From contig JAITNA010000039.1 in assembly GCA_031290715.1 (NCBI GenBank), positions 1 to 7,629 of the forward strand: a DNA stretch of 7,629 nucleotides. Direction: 5' to 3'. This document shows positions 1 through 6,277 of the stretch, piece after piece. The DNA comes from Eubacteriales Family XIII. Incertae Sedis bacterium (lineage in GTDB: Bacteria > Bacillota > Clostridia > Peptostreptococcales > Anaerovoracaceae). The stretch's first letter is position 1. The number at the start of each line of letters is the position of its first letter. The notes below the pieces were generated by a model. It saw only the letters and a list, made by a program, of their open reading frames with translations, did no database searches and was not told where the DNA came from. The position numbers were made by a program, and so were the translations under genes.

Positions 1-13
1 CCTAAAGCAGCAC

Positions 14-22
14 AGGGGGTGA
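14..22 (+). promoter_or_regulatory. Shine-Dalgarno site that decides the start of the surface protein
   Basis: AGGGGGTGA differs from the ideal AGGAGGTGA at one base. It ends a few bases before two adjacent TTG codons (25 and 28). An in-frame GTG at 19 lies inside this site and so is an unlikely start. TTG at 28 sits 8 nt after AGGGGG and begins MKKKVIASL, a typical signal-peptide start. The promoter must lie upstream of the window. Confidence 0.75.
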
Positions 23-27
23 TTTTG

Positions 28-3000
28 TTGAAAAAGAAAGTTATTGCTTCACTCGTCAGTACGCTGATCTTTGTGTTGGTCGTCGGGACGACGCCTGTCT
101 TCTCGTTTGCGGATTCGGATTTGGGTTCGGATTCGGAATCGGATTTGAATTCGGATTCGGGTTTCGATTTGGGTTCGGATTCCGGTGAAAATCTTGAAAT
201 CGCGGGCGCTGAATTGGCGCCGCTTGAGGCCGGTTCGCCCATCACGACCTACGCGGATTTGACGGCCGCATTGGCGAACCCTTCGATCGACACCATTCTT
301 TTGGGCGCGGACATTCAGCTTGACGGAACGCTGACCGTGACACATTCGCCGATCACCTTTCGGTCGGCTGCGGGAAGTGCCGTTACGCTCACAAGTGCGG
401 CCGACGCGCGCCATATCACGGCCGACGCGGCTCTTCCCGACCCCGTACTCACCTTCGCGAACGTGATTCTGCAAGGGCCGGGTACAGGCGGCGGCGAGGG
501 CGGCGGCATTGCTTATTGGAATTCCGGAGGAGTCCTTACCTTGAATGGAGCCAACATCATGGATTGCGTCGTTGGGTCAGCCTTGGGCAATCACGGCGGG
601 GCGGTGCGCAGCGCCGGAGCCCTTACGGTCAACAGCTCAAGCATTACCGATAACAGCACGCTCTATAACGGCGGCGGGCTGTATGCCAGCGGCGGCCATG
701 TGAGCGTAACGGACAGCACGGTGTCCGGCAACAAAGCGCTTGGCGGCAGCTCTCCGGGCGTCGGCGGCGGCATCTATTCGTATATCAGCGCTTCTTTGAA
801 CGGTACGACTTCTGTCACGCATAATACGTCACAGAATAAAGGCGGCGGCATCGATGTGTTCGGCGACGGCTCGGCTACGGCGCTCAGCGTCAGCGGCACC
901 GTGGATATCTCGTACAACACCGGTTCTGAAGGCGGCGGGATTAGTGTCGAGAACGGAGCAACAGCGATTACCGGTAACGTAACGGTCACGCACAATACCG
1001 CTGTGTCCTACGGCGGCGGCGGAATCAAGTGCGGGGCCTTGTCGCTGACGGGGGCTGCGGTGACAGACAATACCGCAATTGGCGACGGCGGCGGCGGAAT
1101 CCTGACTACGGGGGACGCCGGCATCTCGAATTGTAATATTTCGGACAATACTGCCTCAAGCAACAGAGGCGGAGGCATTTACTTCCAAGGGACTGCGCTC
1201 ACGATTGCGAAAAGCACACTCAGCGGGAACAAGACACTTGGTACCGCGTGGGATTTCTCCCAAGGCGGCGCCATTGATATGTATGGTTCCAACGGCGGTC
1301 AGACGCTTACAGTCACAGGTTCGACCTTTGAGAAAAACTCGACCGTCAACGGGCGCGGCAGCGCGATAGCGATCAACAGCGGGAGTACCTTGCTTGTGGA
1401 TGGCTGTGCGTTCAATGGGAATACCTCAGAGGCCGACGCGTCGGCATCGGGCGCGATCAGCACGGACAGGTTCAATTGGGCGGACCCGGACAAAAAGACT
1501 GTCACGATCAAGAACAGCAGTTTCACCGGGAATAAGGGCACCCGCGGTGCCGCCGTCGCTTTGTACTTCCGGGTGGACGCAAGCATTGAGAACTGCACTT
1601 TCACCGGAAATGAAACAATAGGAGATGACACAAGTTCAAGATACGGCGGCGCGCTGTATTTGGGCGGGAATGACGGGAATCAATTTGTCGTCAAGGACTC
1701 CGAGTTCACCGGCAACAAAGTCGATGGCGGTCTTTATCAGTACGGAGGCGCGATCTGTTATACCCCCGCCGACGGACTGAACTCGCTGCTCACGCTTAGC
1801 GGCACATTAATTCAGGGCAACACGGCTAAGAGCGGCGGCGGTGTATATGCTTACGGAAACACGAAAATCGACAGCTGTGTATTCAAAGGCAATGAATCGA
1901 TCGGCGACGATGGCGGCGGCGTGTATTTCACCGGGGTGGGGGCGAGCAATACCGTCAGCAACAGCACGATATCGGGCAATAAGGCGGGCGACTGGGGCGG
2001 CGGAATCCGGATCGGTACCGGCGTGACGGTCACGGTCAGCAAGACGGCCATCACCCAAAACACTGCCAGCAAAGGCGGCGGCATCATGATCTATGACTCA
2101 GACGCGAATGCCCAAAAGGCGCAGGTCATCTTTGACGCGGCGAGTTCAATCACGAAAAACAGCGCAACTCTCGGCGGCGGCGTTTACGGCAGCGCGCCTG
2201 TTATTATTACACTCAACGGAACATCCGTGCAGGACAACGCGGCGACGGGCAGCGATGCAAAAGGCAGCGGCGGCGGCGTGTACACGGAGGATCTTGCCAA
2301 GCTGACGGCCAATGCCGCGAAATTTGCACGCAATACCGCGCCGGAGGTCTATAGCTGGGACCTCGTCGACGCGGACTTGGCGATCCACACTACCAATATC
2401 CTGAACACGTCCTATTCATCCCCATTCAAATACGCGTACAACAACGCGGACGTCAACTATGTGCCGACGGGGATCAAGGCCGTATTCCATCGCAATTACA
2501 ACGCGAGCGACGGCGTGACCTATAATGTGGGGCCTTTGCTGCCCGGACAGACGTTCCCGGCCCTTCCCGCCGCCGAGAGCGTGCAGGCCTTGGGCTGGGT
2601 TCCGAGCGGCCAAAGTTTCTCCGGATGGCTTGACGCGCCCGCGGGCGGCTTCTTCGCGGCGCCGGAAACGATGCCCGGCGGCGATGTGCATATCTACGCG
2701 AACTGGCTTGCTGTGCAGCATACGGTGACCTATCACGCGAACGGCGCAATCGGCGCATTGCCTGCGGCGCCGAAGGCATATCTGCACGCGGAAGCGGTGA
2801 CGGTATTGGGCGCCGGGACCTTGCAGAAAGCGGGATTTACCTTTGCCGGTTGGGCGCGCGGAACCGCGGCCGGTACGTCCGCGACCGCGCCGGACTATGC
2901 GCCCGGAGCGACTTTTGAAATCACCGAAGATATCCATCTGCACGCCTTGTGGACGCCGAACATTTATCGCGTGACCTACGACGCGAACGGCGGCACGGGC

Positions 3001-3927
3001 GCGCTGCCCGTCGATACGACGAAATACGTGTATAAGGCCGCGGCGACCGTACTCGAAAATCCGCTTCCTGTCCGGGACGGCTATACGTTCTCCGGTTGGG
3101 CGCTGACGCGTTCCGGCGACGTGATTACAGGTTTCGCCATCACGGCTGATACCACCTTGTACGCGCAGTGGAGCGCGGTCGTGCCGGAAGATTTGGGCGG
3201 GGGAACGGTAGACGACGGCGGCGATGATGAAGGCGGCGGCGATGAGGGCGGCGACGAAGGCGGCGGCGATGAAGGCGGTGGCGGCGGGACTGTCACGCCG
3301 ACGGTTCCCCGCGTCGTCCCCGGAACGAATAATCCCGCAGCCGAGCCGGAACCTGCGCGGGCGGCGGCGACGGAACCCGCGGCTTCTATCCGGACGCCGG
3401 AGCCGGTGTCAACGCCTGAACCGGCGGCCGAGCCGGCCGAGCCGATCACGCCGCAGAGCGAATTTGACGCGCAGGATCAAGCGAAGATCGCCGCGCAGAC
3501 CGGCAACCCGCTCACGGACCTTCTCAACGGCAATGTGCCGCTCGGCGGCCCCGGCGTCACAGACGCGTGGAGTCTGCTCAGTTTGATCCTATCCGTGATC
3601 GGGATTCTTTCGGCGCTGATTCTGTTCATCGTCGCGCTGATTCGGAGAAAACGGTACAAGACGGCGGACGAAAGCGCACAGGCTGAGCTTGCCGAATCGG
3701 ACGGGGAGGTTCGGGAAAAACAGCGGAAGCGTGCGGCTTTGACGACGGCCCTCGCAATTATTACAGGGATACTTGTCCTCGTTGTTTGGCTGATCCTTGA
3801 CGATTTGACGCTGCCGACGACGTGGATTAACAAATGGACGCCGTATGTCGCGGTAATATTCATCGTCCACATCGTCTGCCTTGTTGCGCGGATCGTGTTC
3901 GGAGGGAGAAAGGCGCGGACAGAATAG
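28..3927 (+). CDS. Large surface protein: signal peptide, beta-helix, InlB-like repeats, C-terminal three-helix membrane anchor
   Basis: Predicted exported, membrane-anchored surface protein of 1299 residues, probably an adhesin or envelope structural protein. Residues 1-28 are a signal peptide (KKK, hydrophobic core, likely cleavage after FSFA). Residues 30-53 are a Ser-Asp repeat. Residues ~72-775 form a right-handed parallel beta-helix with about 20 rungs marked by GGGI/GGGV/GGAI and SGNxA/TxNTA motifs, closed by a cap (~775-811). Three InlB/Listeria-Bacteroides-type repeats follow at ~820-893, 898-975 and 980-1048, ending in a YANW/HALW/YAQW-like motif. Then come a Gly/Asp/Glu linker (1062-1087) and a Pro/Glu/Ala-rich stalk (~1088-1145). 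Hydrophobic helices at ~1182-1205, 1236-1258 and 1273-1292 are flanked by RRKR, KQRKR and RKAR, giving a positive-inside topology. No LPXTG motif, catalytic site or SLH domain is seen. The Pmp-like GGGI repeats also resemble chlamydial Pmp proteins, but there is no autotransporter barrel. Ligand unknown. Monocistronic here, ending at a shared terminator. Confidence 0.9.
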   Translation: MKKKVIASLVSTLIFVLVVGTTPVFSFADSDLGSDSESDLNSDSGFDLGSDSGENLEIAGAELAPLEAGSPITTYADLTAALANPSIDTILLGADIQLDGTLTVTHSPITFRSAAGSAVTLTSAADARHITADAALPDPVLTFANVILQGPGTGGGEGGGIAYWNSGGVLTLNGANIMDCVVGSALGNHGGAVRSAGALTVNSSSITDNSTLYNGGGLYASGGHVSVTDSTVSGNKALGGSSPGVGGGIYSYISASLNGTTSVTHNTSQNKGGGIDVFGDGSATALSVSGTVDISYNTGSEGGGISVENGATAITGNVTVTHNTAVSYGGGGIKCGALSLTGAAVTDNTAIGDGGGGILTTGDAGISNCNISDNTASSNRGGGIYFQGTALTIAKSTLSGNKTLGTAWDFSQGGAIDMYGSNGGQTLTVTGSTFEKNSTVNGRGSAIAINSGSTLLVDGCAFNGNTSEADASASGAISTDRFNWADPDKKTVTIKNSSFTGNKGTRGAAVALYFRVDASIENCTFTGNETIGDDTSSRYGGALYLGGNDGNQFVVKDSEFTGNKVDGGLYQYGGAICYTPADGLNSLLTLSGTLIQGNTAKSGGGVYAYGNTKIDSCVFKGNESIGDDGGGVYFTGVGASNTVSNSTISGNKAGDWGGGIRIGTGVTVTVSKTAITQNTASKGGGIMIYDSDANAQKAQVIFDAASSITKNSATLGGGVYGSAPVIITLNGTSVQDNAATGSDAKGSGGGVYTEDLAKLTANAAKFARNTAPEVYSWDLVDADLAIHTTNILNTSYSSPFKYAYNNADVNYVPTGIKAVFHRNYNASDGVTYNVGPLLPGQTFPALPAAESVQALGWVPSGQSFSGWLDAPAGGFFAAPETMPGGDVHIYANWLAVQHTVTYHANGAIGALPAAPKAYLHAEAVTVLGAGTLQKAGFTFAGWARGTAAGTSATAPDYAPGATFEITEDIHLHALWTPNIYRVTYDANGGTGALPVDTTKYVYKAAATVLENPLPVRDGYTFSGWALTRSGDVITGFAITADTTLYAQWSAVVPEDLGGGTVDDGGDDEGGGDEGGDEGGGDEGGGGGTVTPTVPRVVPGTNNPAAEPEPARAAATEPAASIRTPEPVSTPEPAAEPAEPITPQSEFDAQDQAKIAAQTGNPLTDLLNGNVPLGGPGVTDAWSLLSLILSVIGILSALILFIVALIRRKRYKTADESAQAELAESDGEVREKQRKRAALTTALAIITGILVLVVWLILDDLTLPTTWINKWTPYVAVIFIVHIVCLVARIVFGGRKARTE
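115..186 (+). repeat. Three tandem 24-bp units coding an acidic Ser-Asp octapeptide
   Basis: Units at 115-138, 139-162 and 163-186 encode variants of SDLGSDSG (SDLGSDSE, SDLNSDSG, FDLGSDSG). The unit length is a multiple of three, so copy-number change would keep the frame. The tract directly follows the predicted signal peptidase site, so it would form the mature N-terminus. It relies on TCG, GAT and TTG codons and is more AT-rich than the rest of the gene. Confidence 0.85.
2485..3171 (+). repeat. Three diverged InlB-like B-repeat domains
   Basis: Protein-level repeats at 2485-2706, 2719-2952 and 2965-3171. Copies 2 and 3 share VTYxANG near the start, GALP, then a GF/GYTFxGWA centre and an xLxAxW end, the signature of the Listeria-Bacteroides (Flg_new) repeat. 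Copy 1 is more degenerate (FHRNYN, FSGWLD, IYANW). Such beta-grasp-like repeats usually act as extracellular spacers or binding modules next to an adhesive domain. DNA identity between copies is low, so they are old duplications. Confidence 0.8.
3211..3288 (+). repeat. Low-complexity Gly/Asp/Glu linker
   Basis: Repeated GAT/GAC, GAA/GAG and GGC codons encode a run of DEGGG-like units that separates the InlB-like repeats from the proline-rich stalk. It is likely a flexible, highly acidic, non-globular hinge. The near-repeat DNA (GAxGGCGGC units) could slip during replication in steps that keep the frame. Confidence 0.75.
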
Positions 3928-3963
3928 ATTGTTGAATAAAAGCGAATTGAGATAGCGTAACAG

Positions 3964-3994
3964 AAAAAAGCCGGGAGACACTTCCGGCTTTTGT
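3964..3994. terminator. Bidirectional intrinsic terminator between the surface protein gene and rpsT
   Basis: Arms 3966-3977 and 3981-3992 pair as a 12-bp stem (AAAAGCCGGGAG with CTTCCGGCTTTT, one G-U pair) around the loop ACA. On the + strand TTTTGTTT closes and follows the stem. On the - strand the A-run at 3964-3969 gives TTTTTT. It lies 38 bp after the surface protein stop and about 60 bp after the rpsT stop, so it can end both convergent transcripts. Confidence 0.88.
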
Positions 3995-4054
3995 TTGGTG
4001 CATAACTGTACACCGTGCGGCTCCGCGTGCCGCGTTGTGGGGACGGGTGAGTTT

Positions 4055-4330
4055 TTAGCCTTCTTGCCCGAAGACTGTTTTGAAGCGGATCGTCATGCGC
4101 GAAACTTTGCGCGATGCGGCGTTTTTGTGAATCGTACCCTTTGCCGCGGCTTGCATCAGCTTTTTCTCCGCTTTGTCCAAAGACGCTTTTGCGGCGTCCT
4201 CGTCCGCGGCGGCGATTGCCTGATCGAAGTCCTTGAATACGTCTTTCAGATGAGCCTTGACCCTGCGGTTGCGGTTGGTCTTGACCCGGATCACGCCGAT
4301 CCTCTTCTTTGCAGATTTGATATTTGCCAT
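4055..4330 (-). CDS. rpsT: 30S ribosomal protein S20
   Basis: Ninety-one-residue basic protein of the small ribosomal subunit that binds 16S rRNA and aids 30S assembly. The family hallmarks are clear: the N-terminus MANIKSAKKRI, a Lys/Arg-rich first helix (NRNRRVKAHLKDVF), the middle Ala-rich helix, and the conserved KGTIHKNAASRKVSR segment at ~64-78. Length is close to the usual 85-90 residues. The C-terminus (MTIRFKTVFGQEG) differs from the usual RLAKKLN-like end. ATG is preceded by AGTGGGGTGA with good spacing. It appears monocistronic: a strong promoter upstream, a terminator downstream, and convergent or divergent neighbours. No holA, gpr or lepA neighbour is seen. Confidence 0.97.
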   Translation of the reverse strand: MANIKSAKKRIGVIRVKTNRNRRVKAHLKDVFKDFDQAIAAADEDAAKASLDKAEKKLMQAAAKGTIHKNAASRKVSRMTIRFKTVFGQEG

Positions 4331-4379
4331 CTGTTCACCCCACTTTCATTGTATCGGTAAGCAAATAATCGCAACGTTC

Positions 4380-4408
4380 ATTATATGCGACGCATAGCTT
4401 GAATGCAA
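4380..4408 (-). promoter_or_regulatory. Sigma-A-type promoter of rpsT
   Basis: Read on the - strand: -35 TTGCAT (4408-4403), a spacer of exactly 17 bp, and -10 TATAAT (4385-4380), which is a perfect -10 box. Transcription would start near 4373, leaving a leader of about 43 nt that carries the rpsT ribosome binding site. This is the best promoter in the window. Confidence 0.88.
4384..4396. promoter_or_regulatory. Perfect palindrome inside the rpsT promoter spacer
   Basis: TATGCG and CGCATA flank a single central A, giving a 13-bp odd palindrome. It overlaps the upstream edge of the -10 box and lies within the 17-bp spacer, where a bound dimeric repressor would block RNA polymerase. No known operator is recognised and chance occurrence is possible. 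Confidence 0.35.
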
Positions 4409-4465
4409 GGATTATTTCAAAGTGGTGTGGATTTGCGGTTTTGCGGTTTCGAGAAAAAAAGATAA

Positions 4466-4479
4466 AGAAAGCGCTAACG
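4466..4479. promoter_or_regulatory. cre-like site (possible CcpA operator)
   Basis: AGAAAGCGCTAACG matches the 14-bp cre consensus TGWAANCGNTNWCA at all positions except the two ends (T1 and A14). It centres on the palindrome AGCGCT. It sits about 15 bp upstream of the candidate extended -10 box of the two-component operon, roughly over its -35 region, where CcpA binding would repress. Function is inferred from the match only. Confidence 0.35.
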
Positions 4480-4494
4480 CGGGAATGACATCTG

Positions 4495-4503
4495 TGGTAT
4501 TAT
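4495..4503 (+). promoter_or_regulatory. Candidate extended -10 promoter of the two-component operon
   Basis: TGGTATTAT fits the extended -10 form TGnTATnAT-like, with no convincing -35 hexamer 17 bp upstream. Transcription would begin near 4510 and give a leader of about 64 nt before the regulator gene. The overlapping TATTATTAT run leaves the exact register uncertain. Confidence 0.4.
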
Positions 4504-4517
4504 TATGCAAACACTTA

Positions 4518-4539
4518 CGTGAAAACCGTGCAAACGGTT
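4518..4539 (+). repeat. Leader hairpin with GCAA loop overlapping a 9-bp near-tandem repeat
   Basis: AACCGT (4524-4529) and ACGGTT (4534-4539) form a perfect 6-bp stem around GCAA, a GNRA-type tetraloop in RNA. The same stretch is a 9-bp direct repeat, CGTGAAAAC then CGTGCAAAC (8 of 9 equal). It lies about 20 nt upstream of the regulator's ribosome binding site. It may be an RNA element or a dyad operator. There is no T-run, so it is not a terminator. Confidence 0.35.
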
Positions 4540-4573
4540 AAGCGGAAACAATGCAATCCGGGAGGCCGGACGG

Positions 4574-5245
4574 ATGCCGCACATATTTTTAGCAGAGGAC
4601 GACAAAGCGATTGCCAAAAACCTTACGCTTTTGTTGCGTTCGGAGGGCTATTCCGTCACGCATGCGGTCACGCAGAAAGAAGCCCTCGCCGCGCTTGGCG
4701 AGGGCAGATTTGATTTGGCTCTGATCGATATCTCTTTGCCCGACGGCAACGGCTTTCCGGTTTGCACGGCGGTCAAGGAAGCACAGAATATTCCGGTGAT
4801 CTTCCTGACCGCTTCCGGCGATGAGGTGAGCGTTGTGACCGGGCTGAATATGGGCGCGGACGATTACATTACGAAGCCTTTTCGCCCGCGGGAATTGATT
4901 GCCCGAATCGGGGCGGCCCTGCGGAAGAGCGGGCGTGCGCCGGCGGCGTTTGAAATCGGCGCGCTTCATATCGATACGGCAAGCGGCCTTGTGAAAAAGC
5001 GCGGCAAGGAGGTATTTCTTTCGGTTTTGGAATATCGCCTGCTCTTGGTGTTTTTGAGCAATCAAGGCGCCGTCGTCACGCGGGGCAAGCTGCTTGACGA
5101 GCTGTGGGATGTCGGCGGGGATTTTGTCAACGACAATACGCTGACCGTTTATGTCAAACGTCTGCGCGAGAAGATCGAGGATGATCCCGCGAATCCGCAA
5201 ATCATTCTGACGGTTCGCGGCTTGGGCTACAAATTGGGAAGTTAA
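4574..5245 (+). CDS. OmpR/PhoB-family response regulator
   Basis: Cytoplasmic DNA-binding response regulator of 223 residues, the usual family length. The receiver domain (1-~115) has the acidic pair E8-D9-D10, the phospho-acceptor D52 in LIDISLPDGNG, T79 in FLTA and K101 in TKPF. The C-terminal winged-helix domain (~125-221) shows the LSVLEYRLL, NDNTLTVYVKRLREKIE and VRGLGYKL segments that mark the OmpR/PhoB class. ATG is preceded by GGGAGG with 8-nt spacing. The kinase gene starts 1 bp after its stop, so the two are almost surely co-translated partners. Its likely target is the set of 11-bp direct repeats upstream of the ABC ATPase gene, since this class binds head-to-tail repeats. It most resembles regulators of peptide-antibiotic or envelope-stress ABC exporters such as BceR. 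The exact subgroup is inferred. Confidence 0.93.
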   Translation: MPHIFLAEDDKAIAKNLTLLLRSEGYSVTHAVTQKEALAALGEGRFDLALIDISLPDGNGFPVCTAVKEAQNIPVIFLTASGDEVSVVTGLNMGADDYITKPFRPRELIARIGAALRKSGRAPAAFEIGALHIDTASGLVKKRGKEVFLSVLEYRLLLVFLSNQGAVVTRGKLLDELWDVGGDFVNDNTLTVYVKRLREKIEDDPANPQIILTVRGLGYKLGS

Positions 5246-5246
5246 G

Positions 5247-6242
5247 ATGCTTCGGAATAAAGAATTCGGGCGCTTTGTGATTTTGTTTTTCGCGTTGGCC
5301 GCCGCCGTCATTGTTTTGGGCTTCCTCCTGAATCAGGAAGCGGGAATCATCGCGGCGGCGGCCGCCGTTGTTTTCGGTGCGGCGTTTTTCCTTTTCACAA
5401 AGGCGCGTTACCATAATATCGCGAAGATTTCGAGTCAAATAGACCTTGTGCTTCATGACGCGGACCGCATGGAGCTTGACGGGTTTGACGAGGGCGAATT
5501 GTCCATACTGAACAGCGAGATTACGAAAATGACCTTGCGTATCAGAGAGCAGAACGACGCGTTGATCAAAGACAAACAGTATCTTGCCGATTCCTTGGCT
5601 GATATTGCGCATCAGCTGCGGACGCCGCTGACCTCCGCGAATCTGATTTTATCGTTTTTGGCAAAGGCCGAGGATGAAGAAGAGCGGCAGGCTTTTGTGC
5701 GGGAAACGGAAGAATTGCTTGTCCGCATGGACCGGCTGATTACTGCGCTGCTGAAATTGTCCCGGCTCGACGCGGGCATGGCGGTATTTCAGCGGGTGCG
5801 GATAGATGTCCGGGAGCTGATCCTGTCCGCGATTCGCCCTTTGGCAATCCCGATGGAATTGCGGAATATTGATTTGGCGCTCGATGTGCCGGAGGGGGCG
5901 GCGATATGGGGCGATTTTGTGTGGCTCTCGGAATCCGTTCAGAATATCCTGAAAAACTGTATGGAAAGCGCGGGGGAAAACGGTAGGATTGAGATTGCCT
6001 GTACGGACGACGCGCTCTGCACCGAAATCACGATTCACGACAGCGGCGCGGGCTTTGAGGCGCCGGATTTGCCCCATCTGTTTGATCGTTTTTACCGCGG
6101 GAAAGACCGGGAGGGCGCCGGGTTTGGAATCGGCCTGGCACTTTGCAAAATGATTGTCACGCGGCAAAACGGAAGCGTTACCGCCAAGAACCACCCACAA
6201 GGGGGCGCGGTATTCTCCATCCGATTTCCAAAGGGTCTGTAA
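5247..6242 (+). CDS. Intramembrane-sensing type sensor histidine kinase
   Basis: Membrane histidine kinase of 331 residues, partner of the preceding regulator. Two hydrophobic helices (~9-28 and 33-51) are joined by only a few residues (NQEAG), so there is no real extracellular sensor domain. This is typical of BceS-like kinases that sense through the membrane or through their ABC transporter. The H-box ADIAHQLRTPLTS contains phospho-acceptor H122. The ATPase domain has the N-box N233-ILK-N237, G1 box DSGAG (265-269), F-box LFDRFYRG and G2 box GFGIG (292-296), so it appears catalytically complete. ATG lies 1 bp after the regulator stop with GGGAAG 5 nt upstream, giving translational coupling. 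Its last codons form one arm of a long hairpin, followed by the ABC transporter genes. The signal is unknown. Antimicrobial peptide sensing is an inference from architecture. Confidence 0.92.
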   Translation: MLRNKEFGRFVILFFALAAAVIVLGFLLNQEAGIIAAAAAVVFGAAFFLFTKARYHNIAKISSQIDLVLHDADRMELDGFDEGELSILNSEITKMTLRIREQNDALIKDKQYLADSLADIAHQLRTPLTSANLILSFLAKAEDEEERQAFVRETEELLVRMDRLITALLKLSRLDAGMAVFQRVRIDVRELILSAIRPLAIPMELRNIDLALDVPEGAAIWGDFVWLSESVQNILKNCMESAGENGRIEIACTDDALCTEITIHDSGAGFEAPDLPHLFDRFYRGKDREGAGFGIGLALCKMIVTRQNGSVTAKNHPQGGAVFSIRFPKGL

Positions 6243-6276
6243 CGGAATAGGTTGCGTGATTTCGTTACAGATCCTT
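6231..6276 (+). repeat. 17-bp-stem hairpin across the kinase stop codon
   Basis: Arm 6231-6247 pairs with arm 6260-6276 over 17 bp with two G-U pairs, around a 12-nt loop. The core TCTGTAACG/CGTTACAGA is perfect. The kinase TAA (6240-6242) lies in the left arm. No T-run follows (next bases ATGTGACGG), so it is not a classic intrinsic terminator. It could stabilise the 3' end of the two-component mRNA, attenuate read-through into the ABC genes, or act as a DNA dyad. Confidence 0.7.
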
Positions 6277-6277
6277 A

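Noticed and set aside
19..27. GTG at 19 as the start of the surface protein
   Set aside because: It overlaps the Shine-Dalgarno sequence itself. TTG at 28 has ideal spacing and gives a normal signal-peptide N-terminus.
484..2290. Repeated GGCGGCGGC motifs as DNA repeats or a CRISPR-like array
   Set aside because: They are glycine codons at the turn of each beta-helix rung, spaced unevenly and in frame. There are no constant repeats or spacers.
2416..2943. Long antisense reading frame (175 codons) opposite the InlB-like repeats
   Set aside because: It has no recognisable domain, is Arg-rich as expected for the antisense of GC-rich codons, and lies wholly within the clear surface protein gene.
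3995..4360. Reading frame of 121 codons on the + strand opposite rpsT
   Set aside because: It covers the unmistakable S20 gene in antisense. The product is Cys/Phe/Arg-rich with no family features.
4433..4448. Perfect 8-bp tandem duplication TTGCGGTT
   Set aside because: Two copies only, between the rpsT promoter and the cre-like site, too far from the -10 box to be a -35. Nothing ties it to a function.
4589..5311. Antisense reading frame of 240 codons opposite the response regulator
   Set aside because: The + strand frame has every response-regulator motif. The antisense product has no family features and would span into the kinase start.
6231..6276. Classic Rho-independent terminator after the kinase
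   Set aside because: The hairpin is strong but no T-run follows its right arm, so it is listed as a hairpin of unknown role.
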